Below, in pieces: positions 13,464 through 19,532 of a stretch of DNA of 21,408 nt. How positions within the stretch are numbered: the first letter of the stretch is position 1; the number at the start of each line of letters is the position of its first letter. The stretch is from the NCBI GenBank assembly GCA_047626155.1, contig JBLHRR010000096.1, positions 1-21,408 of the forward strand, given 5' to 3'. The translations under genes were made by a program, and so were the position numbers. A model generated the notes under the pieces. It saw nothing but the letters and a program-made list of their open reading frames with translations, was not told where the DNA came from and did not search any database. This DNA comes from CALGLS01 sp047626155. Lineage in GTDB: Bacteria > Bacteroidota > Bacteroidia > Chitinophagales > Saprospiraceae.

Positions 13464-13675
13464 TTAATTTATGGCTACCCGAATAATTGCAAACGGGCCG
13501 ACCAAAGCGGATTCTGAAACTTGAGAATTATGAAGATTTAAAGCGACCTGATGTGGTAAAAGTTGGTACTTATATTTCGTTTTTAAGTTCGAAGCGAAAG
13601 GAGATTTTTTTAGTTTTAGCTCTTTTTGTTTAGCTTTTTTTGTCTGAAAAAGTTTTTTTAAGACTTTCTTAACCA
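13464..13675 (-). CDS. Doubtful small ORF, 70 residues, Lys-rich N-terminus
   Basis: From ATG at 13675 the product begins MVKKVLKKLFQTKKAKQKEL, continues KLKKSPFASNLKTKYKYQLL, and ends NSQVSESALVGPFAIIRVAIN. A longer version would start at TTG 13691. The very basic front followed by a neutral hydrophobic tail is unusual. The ELKLKKSPFAS segment loosely recalls the KLxLxKKTIxxL leaders of Bacteroidota class I lanthipeptide precursors, but there is no Cys in the tail and no modification enzyme nearby, so that reading is weak. No promoter or terminator supports it. It could be chance. Confidence 0.25.
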
Positions 13676-13731
13676 TATAAAGGTTTTTCAATATGGATTA
13701 TTATGTGACCGTGCATTTTTATTTAAAATAA

Positions 13732-13761
13732 TTTGAGTGCGTGACGAATTCCCTGCTTTTG
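13732..13761 (+). promoter_or_regulatory. Candidate promoter for the 77-residue ORF
   Basis: TTTG at 13732-13735 is followed after 18 bases by TGCTTTTG at 13754-13761, one mismatch from TAnnTTTG. The ATG at 13774 lies 12 bases on, which would leave a very short leader. Confidence 0.35.
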
Positions 13762-13773
13762 GATTCCTGAAAT

Positions 13774-14007
13774 ATGTCACACACTCAAATCGTATTTATG
13801 GATGACGATGGTACAGAATGGTCTTCTTCCAACCCGGACAACCTCGCCAGCTCAAACTGGTTAAAAATAAACGAATCGGTAATTGGGGAGCGCTCTGGTG
13901 AATTTCACGTTACAATACAAGCCGATTTTAGCTGCTCGCTTACCAATGCAGACGGGGAAGGCAGAGGCTATGGCAGAAGTTTTACCATGACTTTTGTCAA
14001 TCAGTAG
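13774..14007 (+). CDS. Small soluble protein of unknown function, 77 residues
   Basis: MSHTQIVFMDDDGTEWSSSN, then LASSNWLKINESVIGERSGE, FHVTIQADFSCSLTNADGEG and finally SFTMTFVNQ. It is acidic, with one Cys (about residue 54) and alternating polar/hydrophobic stretches (FHVTIQADF, SFTMTFV) suggesting a small beta-rich fold. There is no signal peptide. GC content and amino-acid use look like real coding sequence, and a plausible promoter precedes it. The stop is 9 bases before the 130-bp palindromic repeat (14017-14146). I do not recognise the family; it could also be the surviving C-terminal piece of a larger gene. Confidence 0.55.
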   Translation: MSHTQIVFMDDDGTEWSSSNPDNLASSNWLKINESVIGERSGEFHVTIQADFSCSLTNADGEGRGYGRSFTMTFVNQ

Positions 14008-14016
14008 TTTTGAAAT

Positions 14017-14146
14017 GGTAGATGAGGTAGATTACGGAGTATCAGGCCCGCCCGTTCTGCTACGGAATGGCTTCTCTAAATTCGCGAAACCAGCGCGATA
14101 GTGGGAATCCTCATCTGCCCATTTGGCCTAATCCACCTCATCTACC
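14017..14146. repeat. Dispersed palindromic element GTAGATGAGG family, copy B (130 bp)
   Basis: Terminal arms GGTAGATGAGGT-AG-ATTA (14017-14034) and TAAT-CC-ACCTCATCTACC (14129-14146) are perfectly complementary except for two bases. The interior contains a second CCTCATCTGCCC (14109-14120), a degenerate repeat of the right arm, and a GC-rich centre (CGCGAAACCAGCGCGA). It is followed by an A-run (14151-14160). The element shares its left arm with copy A and, in reverse, with copy C. It looks like a non-autonomous palindromic repeat. Confidence 0.75.
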
Positions 14147-14195
14147 TTATAAAAAAAAAATTCTCAAAAGAACCAAAAAAAATAAATCCCATCTT

Positions 14196-14227
14196 TTTGA
14201 TTTTTGTCAAAACAAAATATATCTTTG
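14196..14227 (+). promoter_or_regulatory. Promoter of tRNA-Ser
   Basis: TTTG (14196-14199), 20-base spacer, TATCTTTG (14220-14227), a near-ideal Bacteroidota promoter. A stem-loop GCGACGC (14227-14233) / GCGTCGC (14258-14264) sits in the resulting pre-tRNA leader. Confidence 0.7.
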
Positions 14228-14282
14228 CGACGCTTAAAAACGGAACTTTATTTTAGAGCGTCGCGTATAAGTAATTTCAGTA

Positions 14283-14369
14283 GGAGGAGTGGGAGAGTGG
14301 CTTAATCCACCAGTTTGCTAAACTGACGTACGGGCAACTGTACCGGGGGTTCGAATCCCCCCTCCTCCG
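14283..14369 (+). tRNA. tRNA-Ser (anticodon GCU)
   Basis: 87 bases. Acceptor stem GGAGGAG/CTCCTCC with G discriminator (14369), anticodon loop TTGCTAA with GCT at 14317-14319, long class II variable arm (CGTAC...GTACCG) and T arm GGGGG-TTCGAAT-CCCCC. The CCA end is not encoded (GCAA follows). The long variable arm and GCT anticodon identify a serine tRNA reading AGC/AGU. Confidence 0.97.
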
Positions 14370-14373
14370 CAAC

Positions 14374-14416
14374 AATGACGTATAAAGGTTCATCCTTTAT
14401 GCGTCATTTGTTTTTG
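14374..14416 (+). terminator. Intrinsic terminator of tRNA-Ser
   Basis: AATGACGtATAAAGG (14374-14388) and CCTTTATgCGTCATT (14394-14408) pair over 14 of 15 positions with a TTCAT loop, followed by TGTTTTTG. It lies 4 bases after the tRNA end and separates it from the modABC operon. Confidence 0.92.
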
Positions 14417-14508
14417 AAGTCTGTCTTTTCCCTCCTACACCCCAAGTCTTAATGGAAGCCATAGCCGCAGACACCTTTTAATGAGCCTCCTCCTTTAACA
14501 CGAAACTC

Positions 14509-15261
14509 ATGAAAAAGTCCTTCTCTATAATACTGCTTCTCGCTTTAGGACTCCTTTTTTCTAACTGTCAACAGAAAAATAACACCAGCCTACGCATCGC
14601 TACCGCTGCCAACATGCAATTTGTTATCAAACAACTGACTGCCGCTTTTACTAAAAAAACAAATGTCCCCTGCGAAGTTATCATTGGTTCCTCTGGCAAA
14701 CTGACTGCTCAGATAAAAGAAGGCGCACCTTATGACCTCTTCCTCTCCGCAGATATGAAATATCCATTTATGCTCCATCAAAATGGTCTCTCCAAAACAA
14801 CTCCGAAAATTCTAGCTTACGGACAACTGATCCTTTGGAGCCAAAAGCAAAGCATTACTTTGGGCACCTTGAAGCAGCCTTTTATAAAGCACATCGCCAT
14901 TGCCAATCCTAAAGTCGCTCCCTATGGCGTTGCGAGTATGGAGGTTCTACAGAATTTTGGTATTTTTGGGCAACTGAAAGAAAAGCTGGTTTATGGGGAA
15001 AGTATTGCTCAGGTCAATCAGTTTGTATACGCCGGAGTGGCAGAGGTCGGATTTACAGCATTATCTGTTGTACGCAGCTTAACGCCAAACGAACGTGGGT
15101 ACTGGGTTGCTATTCCGGACAGTCTTCATCAACCTATAGAACAAGGAATTGTATTGTTAGAAAATAATAGAAATTTGGATAAAGAAGCGAGGCAATTTTA
15201 TGACTTTTTATTTTCGGAAGAAGGAACCGCTATTTTGGAGGCAGAAGGATATATTAAATAG
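14509..15261 (+). CDS. modA: Molybdate ABC transporter substrate-binding lipoprotein
   Basis: 250 residues. A lipoprotein signal (MKKSFSIILLLALGLLFSNC) with lipobox Cys20 anchors it to a membrane, as expected for an envelope-exposed binding protein. The mature part is a type II periplasmic binding fold with ModA-family segments: LRIATAANMQFV, VIIGSSGKLTAQIKEGAPYD, LFLSADMKYPFML, APYGVASMEVLQNFG, VYGESIAQVNQFVYAGVAEVG and FLFSEEGTAILEAEGY. Ser and backbone groups in the AAN and GSSGK loops would contact the oxyanion. Family role: captures molybdate (or tungstate) for ModBC. First gene of modABC; modB starts 14 bases after the stop. No ModE gene or recognisable Mo-dependent leader lies upstream, so regulation is unclear. 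Confidence 0.95.
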   Translation: MKKSFSIILLLALGLLFSNCQQKNNTSLRIATAANMQFVIKQLTAAFTKKTNVPCEVIIGSSGKLTAQIKEGAPYDLFLSADMKYPFMLHQNGLSKTTPKILAYGQLILWSQKQSITLGTLKQPFIKHIAIANPKVAPYGVASMEVLQNFGIFGQLKEKLVYGESIAQVNQFVYAGVAEVGFTALSVVRSLTPNERGYWVAIPDSLHQPIEQGIVLLENNRNLDKEARQFYDFLFSEEGTAILEAEGYIK

Positions 15262-15275
15262 AGGACAAACAAAAT

Positions 15276-15947
15276 ATGAACCATAACCCCATCATACTAA
15301 GCCTCCAACTTGCCGGAATAACAACACTTTTCCTACTATTCCTTTCCATCCCTCTCTCCTATTGGTTGGCACATACAAAATCAAAACTAAAACCGATTAT
15401 AGAAACCTTAGTCAGTATGCCGCTGGTGCTTCCTCCAACGGTTCTAGGTTTTTATTTACTAATCGCTTTCAGCCCTTCTAATGCCTTCGGAGCCTGGCTG
15501 GATCAATACATTGGCCTACGACTCGTATTCTCTTTTGAAGGCTTAGTACTGGCCTCCATATTATACAGTCTGCCCTTTATGGTACATCCGATCCAAGCGG
15601 GGTTTTCTAACCTGTCCCCCTCTTTGCGAGAAGCAGCTTATGTATTAGGGAAATCGAAAATAGAGACCTTGCGTAAAGTGCTATTGCCAAATATAAGAAC
15701 CTCTTTGCTGACCGGAATCGTCTTGTCTTTTGCACATACCATTGGAGAATTTGGGCTAGTGCTAATGATCGGTGGTAACATTCCAGGACAAACCAGAGTC
15801 TCTTCCATCGCCATTTATGATGAGGTAGAATCTTTGAATTACGCGGCGGCAAATAACTACTCCCTTATTCTATTTGGCCTTACCTTTTCCATCTTACTAT
15901 TAGTCTACCTCGTGAATGGCGGCTACCTAAAATCGTTTTCCAAATGA
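15276..15947 (+). CDS. modB: Molybdate ABC transporter permease
   Basis: 223 residues, typical length for ModB. Five to six transmembrane helices (about 8-30, 42-64, 87-108, 145-168, 195-217) and the cytoplasmic EAA loop at about 117-139 (LREAAYVLGKSKIETLRKVL followed by LPN), which docks on the ATPase. The MPLVLPPTVLGFYLL segment (48-62) and GEFGLVLMIGGNIPGQT region are characteristic of molybdate permeases. Inner-membrane channel for molybdate. It is translationally coupled to modC through an ATGA overlap at 15944-15947. Confidence 0.96.
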   Translation: MNHNPIILSLQLAGITTLFLLFLSIPLSYWLAHTKSKLKPIIETLVSMPLVLPPTVLGFYLLIAFSPSNAFGAWLDQYIGLRLVFSFEGLVLASILYSLPFMVHPIQAGFSNLSPSLREAAYVLGKSKIETLRKVLLPNIRTSLLTGIVLSFAHTIGEFGLVLMIGGNIPGQTRVSSIAIYDEVESLNYAAANNYSLILFGLTFSILLLVYLVNGGYLKSFSK

Positions 15948-16786
15948 TAGCGATTGACATACATAAAAAGCTATCGGCAGCTACCGGAGAGATGCTACTA
16001 GAGGTGAATACACAAATTCCATCCGGGCAATTACTCACCCTCTACGGGAAATCCGGTGCTGGTAAAACAACGCTCTTACGAATCTTAGCCGGACTCACTG
16101 AAGCAGATAAAGGGCAAATCACAATAGACGGAGTTACCTGGCTCGACACCAATAAAAAGATAAAGCTTCCACCCCAACAAAGAAACATAGGTTTCGTTTT
16201 CCAGGACTATGCCCTCTTTCCCAATATGACGGTTCAGGAAAACCTAAGCTTTGCGCTAAAAAAAGAACAGTCTTCAAGCATTATCAAAGAACTCATCGAA
16301 CTCATCGAACTAGGAGACCTTCGAAAACAAAAACCCAAGACATTATCAGGGGGGCAAAAACAACGAGTGGCCCTGGCCCGCGCCTTGGTTCAGCAACCTA
16401 AGTTGTTGCTACTCGACGAGCCGCTCTCTGCTATTGACAGCGAAATGCGTAACAAGCTGCAGACGTACTTACTAAAAGTGCAGCAGACTTATGATTTAAC
16501 AACCATACTGGTAAGTCATGATGAATCAGAAATTCGAAAAATGTCTACAGCTATTTTAATTTTGGATCAAGGCAAAATAATACAGCAGGGAAAGGTGGAG
16601 GATCTCTTTCCTTCAACAAAGACAACGCTAAACGGTCAAATCCTTTCGATGGAGCAGAGAGTAAATAATTGTAAAATTATTGTTGAAATAGGGAGGAATA
16701 AAGTTGAGGTTATGGTGAATAGTGAAAAAGCCAAAGGGCTTGAAATTGGCGGACAGATGGAAGTAGAAGTGAGTATTGTACTCTGA
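15944..16786 (+). CDS. modC: Molybdate ABC transporter ATP-binding protein
   Basis: 280 residues. Walker A GKSGAGKT at 35-42, Q-loop Gln87 (VFQDYALFPNMTV), ABC signature LSGGQ at 134-138, Walker B LLLLDEP at 154-160 and switch His192 (VSHDE). A short C-terminal part (about 225-280, NGQILSMEQ... through GGQMEVEVSIVL) corresponds to a single reduced MOP/TOBE-like domain, whereas E. coli ModC is about 350 residues. The ATPase powers molybdate import through ModB. The start overlaps modB by four bases. No terminator with a T-tract was found after it; a weak CCCC/GGGG dyad spans the spacer. Confidence 0.95.
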   Translation: MIAIDIHKKLSAATGEMLLEVNTQIPSGQLLTLYGKSGAGKTTLLRILAGLTEADKGQITIDGVTWLDTNKKIKLPPQQRNIGFVFQDYALFPNMTVQENLSFALKKEQSSSIIKELIELIELGDLRKQKPKTLSGGQKQRVALARALVQQPKLLLLDEPLSAIDSEMRNKLQTYLLKVQQTYDLTTILVSHDESEIRKMSTAILILDQGKIIQQGKVEDLFPSTKTTLNGQILSMEQRVNNCKIIVEIGRNKVEVMVNSEKAKGLEIGGQMEVEVSIVL

Positions 16787-16859
16787 AAATAATTGGGGAA
16801 GTTCACTCAACAATATATCTAAACTAAAAACATAACAACATAAGAACCTCGTGCTTAAT

Positions 16860-16887
16860 GCTTTGCGCTCTTTTCGAGCTTTGCGCT
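16860..16887. repeat. Short direct/inverted repeat between modC and the decarboxylase gene
   Basis: GCTTTGCGCT occurs twice (16860-16869 and 16878-16887) and the middle forms GCTC-ttttc-GAGC. The wider spacer also carries TAATTGGGG (about 16791-16799) and CCCCAATAATT (16905-16915), which pair with one mismatch. It lies between convergent genes, so it may contribute to termination. Confidence 0.45.
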
Positions 16888-16931
16888 AACCAAAAAAACA
16901 AGAGCCCCAATAATTAAAAACCTAGCTCTAA

Positions 16932-18335
16932 TCAACAGCTCTCTAACAATTCTTCTAGTTCGCGCTGACCTGTAAACACAGTCATTATCGTCACTCGCAA
17001 CCAAACCACTCCATCCAAATTCGTCTGTACAATATAGAAATCTCCCTTTTCTAAAATCCTTGTTCTGATTGCCGTATTCAGCTCATTCAATTCCGTCAAA
17101 GACAATCCTGACTTCACCTTTCTAAAGCAAACAATGTTGGAATCTGGACTCACCGCAATTTCAAAATTAGACCTTGCTTCAATCATTTTTGCGAAAGCCT
17201 TAGCCATATCGTAAAGTTGATTTACAAAGTCAGAAAAGACGACTTCGCCATACATTTTCCAAAGCACGAAAAATTTGATACTCATCATTTCCTTGGTACA
17301 TTCAAAGGTTCGTTTTGCAAGATTGTACCAATCTTCATCTTCCGAAGCAGACCAAAGATATTGCGCCTTCTGACTAAACGTAGCGTAAGATGCTGATTTT
17401 TTTTTGTATAAAAGGAAAGTCATAATCCCTGGCGTCATCAACATTTTATGACCGTCAATAACTATGGAGTCGGCGACTTCAGCACCACTCATCAGCGATT
17501 TATATTTTTCTGAAAAGACAACGGCACCTCCATGAGAAGCATCTACATGAAACCATAAACCCTTCTCCTTGCAAAACGCAGCAATCGCCTCCAAATCATC
17601 ATATATTCCTGTAGAAGTAGAAGGAGCCGAACCTACAACAGCTATGATTTTAATTCCAGCAGCTATTGCTTTCTCATAGCATTCCTCCAATAATTCCGTC
17701 CGCATTTTAAACTGCTCATCTACTGGAACCTTGACAACTCCCTGAGCTCCAAGACCCATAATCCGAACGGCACGATCTACACAGTAATGCGCCTCTGAAG
17801 AAACCATAATTCCCAGTTGCTCTTCTGACCCTTCTACCCAAACGTCTTTTTCTGACATATTTTGACGCGCAGAAAGTAAGGCCGTCAGATTAGCCAAAGT
17901 GCCACCAGAAGTTAAAACGCCATCTCCCTTTTCATCAAAACCTACTTTTTCTAACAATAAATCGACAACAATCTTTTCTATCGCTGTTGCAGCCGATCCC
18001 ATTTCATAAACCGCCATTCCATTATTCAACACGCCACTTAACAAATGTGCTAATGCAGACACCGGAGCAGTGGGTACCACCTGATGGCCAATGTACTTCG
18101 GATGATGTACGTGAATAGATTTTTGTAGAACGTCTTTAAAGAAAGGCGTTGGCGAATTGGTGTCGAATTGATAGTTTTGCCAATAAGCCAATTGATCATT
18201 TGGCTCATGCCACTCATTTACGGAAGTCTTTTGTTGAGAACTATTTTCCAGGTGATCGGCGATGAGGTCAATGAGTTCGTGTCCCTGTGCTCTGAAGGCT
18301 TTAGGGTCGTAGGCTGATTTTAGATTTTCGGTCAT
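16932..18335 (-). CDS. Group II PLP-dependent amino-acid decarboxylase
   Basis: 467 residues, fold type I PLP enzyme of the glutamate/aromatic/diaminobutyrate decarboxylase group. HPKYIGHQVVPTAPVSALAH (78-97) matches the substrate-side N-terminal segment, and TSGGTLANLTALL (142-154) binds the cofactor phosphate. His183 (SEAHYC) would stack on the PLP ring, Asp265 (HVDASHGG) pairs with the pyridine nitrogen, and Lys297 (DGHKMLMTPG) forms the Schiff base. Family role: removal of the alpha-carboxyl of an amino acid to give an amine and CO2. The overall match is closest to L-2,4-diaminobutyrate/aromatic-L-amino-acid decarboxylases; the substrate cannot be read from motifs alone. No siderophore, diaminobutyrate aminotransferase or polyamine gene adjoins it, so pathway context is missing. 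ATG start at 18335, with palindromic repeat copy C just upstream. Confidence 0.9.
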   Translation of the reverse strand: MTENLKSAYDPKAFRAQGHELIDLIADHLENSSQQKTSVNEWHEPNDQLAYWQNYQFDTNSPTPFFKDVLQKSIHVHHPKYIGHQVVPTAPVSALAHLLSGVLNNGMAVYEMGSAATAIEKIVVDLLLEKVGFDEKGDGVLTSGGTLANLTALLSARQNMSEKDVWVEGSEEQLGIMVSSEAHYCVDRAVRIMGLGAQGVVKVPVDEQFKMRTELLEECYEKAIAAGIKIIAVVGSAPSTSTGIYDDLEAIAAFCKEKGLWFHVDASHGGAVVFSEKYKSLMSGAEVADSIVIDGHKMLMTPGIMTFLLYKKKSASYATFSQKAQYLWSASEDEDWYNLAKRTFECTKEMMSIKFFVLWKMYGEVVFSDFVNQLYDMAKAFAKMIEARSNFEIAVSPDSNIVCFRKVKSGLSLTELNELNTAIRTRILEKGDFYIVQTNLDGVVWLRVTIMTVFTGQRELEELLESC

Positions 18336-18354
18336 AAGTCTAAGTCGGGTAAAA

Positions 18355-18476
18355 GGGTGAATCAGGGCTTCCCACTAAGGTACGTATCGTCTCAAAATAG
18401 CTTTATAGTAAAGGATTATAAATTGGCGCGAACTAAGCGAACCCTGATCCGCCCTGGTCTACCATCATCCACCCTC
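18355..18476. repeat. Dispersed palindromic element GTAGATGAGG family, copy C
   Basis: GGGTGAATCAGGG (18355-18367) pairs with CCCTGATCCGCCC (18442-18454) with two mismatches. On the reverse strand the right part reads GGTGGATGATGGTAGACCAG then GGGCGGATCAGGGTT. This aligns with copy B (GGTAGATGAGGTAGATTA...ATCAGG) and matches copy A's GGGCGGATAAGGGTT at 14 of 15 bases. It lies between two minus-strand genes, 19 bases before the decarboxylase ATG, so it must be transcribed or contain that gene's promoter. Confidence 0.65.
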
Positions 18477-18481
18477 TAACG

Positions 18482-19297
18482 TTACGGCTTAATCCACTTC
18501 TTCGGCTTCTTTCTAAAATCTTTTGATTTCGCATTTTTATTCTGCTTTTTTTCATCTACAGAAGCCTCTTCTGTCTTTTCTGCTCCGTCTAACATTTTGA
18601 AGATGTAATCCACATCGCGCTGTTTCAATTCCTTCCAATCTCCTACTTTCATATCCCCCAATTTGATGTTCATAATACGAACTCGTTTCAGGGTAGCCAC
18701 CTCATATTCAAGATGCTCGCACATTCGGCGTATTTGTCGGTTTAGCCCCTGCGTCAGCACAATCCTAAATGTATAATCATTAATGTATTGGACCTTGCAT
18801 CGCTTAGTTACCGTTTCCAAAATAGGAACGCCATTGCTCATTTTTTCAATAAACATAGGCGTCAACCTTTGTCTGACACGGACGATGTATTCTTTCTCAT
18901 TCTGATTCCCGGCCCGTAATATCTTGTTGACGACGTCTCCGTCATTGGTCAGTAAAATCAAACCTTGAGAAGCTTTGTCCAATCGTCCAATTGGAAATAG
19001 CCGTTCCTCATGACCGATAAAGTCAACTATGTTTTTACGTTCCTTTTTATCCGTGGTGCAAACAATCCCGATGGGTTTATTGAAAGCAATATAGATGGGC
19101 TCTGGCTTTTCATCCAGCGGCTTTCCGTCTATGCAAACTTCATCGCCCTTCGAAACTCGGTTGCCTAATTTAGTAGCCTCTCCGTTGAGGGTCACCCGGC
19201 CATCTTTGATCCATTGATCCGCTTCCCGTCGGGAACAAATCCCAGTGGCGCTGATGAATTTATTGAGGGAAATAGAATTGTCGTTTTTCTCTTGCAC
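18482..19297 (-). CDS. rluF: 23S rRNA pseudouridine(2604) synthase RluF-like
   Basis: 271 residues. An N-terminal S4 RNA-binding domain (SLNKFISATGICSRREADQW, 10-29, through GRVTLNGE) is followed by the RsuA/RluB/E/F catalytic domain with GRLDKASQGLILLTNDGD and catalytic Asp107. The RluF-type C-terminal block is present (GLNRQIRRMCEHLEYEVATL, KRVRIMNIKLGDMKVGDWKE). A basic Lys-rich tail (KKQNKNAKSKDFRKKPKKWI) extends past the usual family end, as often in Bacteroidota rRNA modifiers. Role: isomerises a uridine in 23S rRNA helix 80 region. Start is GTG at 19295-19297; an in-frame TAA lies five codons upstream (stop, four sense codons, GTG) and there is no earlier ATG. Confidence 0.92.
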   Translation of the reverse strand: MQEKNDNSISLNKFISATGICSRREADQWIKDGRVTLNGEATKLGNRVSKGDEVCIDGKPLDEKPEPIYIAFNKPIGIVCTTDKKERKNIVDFIGHEERLFPIGRLDKASQGLILLTNDGDVVNKILRAGNQNEKEYIVRVRQRLTPMFIEKMSNGVPILETVTKRCKVQYINDYTFRIVLTQGLNRQIRRMCEHLEYEVATLKRVRIMNIKLGDMKVGDWKELKQRDVDYIFKMLDGAEKTEEASVDEKKQNKNAKSKDFRKKPKKWIKP

Positions 19298-19354
19298 GTT
19301 TGAATGTTTTTATTGGGACGAAGATACGTTTTTACGCTCAAGGTTACCTTAAAC

Positions 19355-19383
19355 ATTAAGTAAACTTTCGAAGTTTACTTAAT
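19355..19383. repeat. AAAC/TTCGA palindrome, copy 3
   Basis: ATTAAGTAAACTT (19355-19367) and AAGTTTACTTAAT (19371-19383) are perfect complements around TCG. The core AAACTTTCGAAGTTT is nearly that of copy 1 (AAACCTTCGAGGTTT). It lies in the divergent spacer between rluF and the SBBP-repeat gene. Confidence 0.75.
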
Positions 19384-19390
19384 ATACAAT

Positions 19391-19411
19391 TGCATTCACC
19401 TCGTGAATGCA
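19391..19411. repeat. Perfect hairpin next to palindrome copy 3
   Basis: TGCATTCAC and GTGAATGCA pair perfectly around CTC, seven bases after the previous palindrome. The two may be a compound repeat. There is no T-tract to suggest a terminator, and neither flanking gene reads into it. Confidence 0.6.
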
Positions 19412-19532
19412 GCTTGAAGCCCTTAGACGAAGTAGGGTAAGCAAAAAAAGACCAGTTCCGAACATTTGCACACATTACCACACCTTCATCCTCAAAAATA
19501 CGTATATTAAATTATCAATCTATAGAACAACA

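Larger units (their letters stand above)
13090..13773. other. Long AT-rich spacer with one doubtful small ORF
   Basis: This 684-base stretch has mostly low-complexity AT-rich sequence with stop codons in all frames. The exception is a lysine-rich minus-strand frame at 13464-13675, described separately. The left part is upstream of the small lipoprotein gene and should contain its promoter, but no TAnnTTTG was found. The right end holds a candidate promoter for the 77-residue ORF at 13774. Confidence 0.45.

Noticed and set aside
14412..14508. Molybdenum-cofactor riboswitch or ModE site upstream of modA
   Set aside because: The stretch between the tRNA terminator and modA is under 100 bases, shows no extended stem architecture, and has no recognisable ModE-type palindrome.
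16932..18335. Assigning the decarboxylase a specific substrate (diaminobutyrate, glutamate or aromatic amino acid)
   Set aside because: Cofactor residues are clear but no substrate-specific motif or neighbouring pathway gene decides between them.
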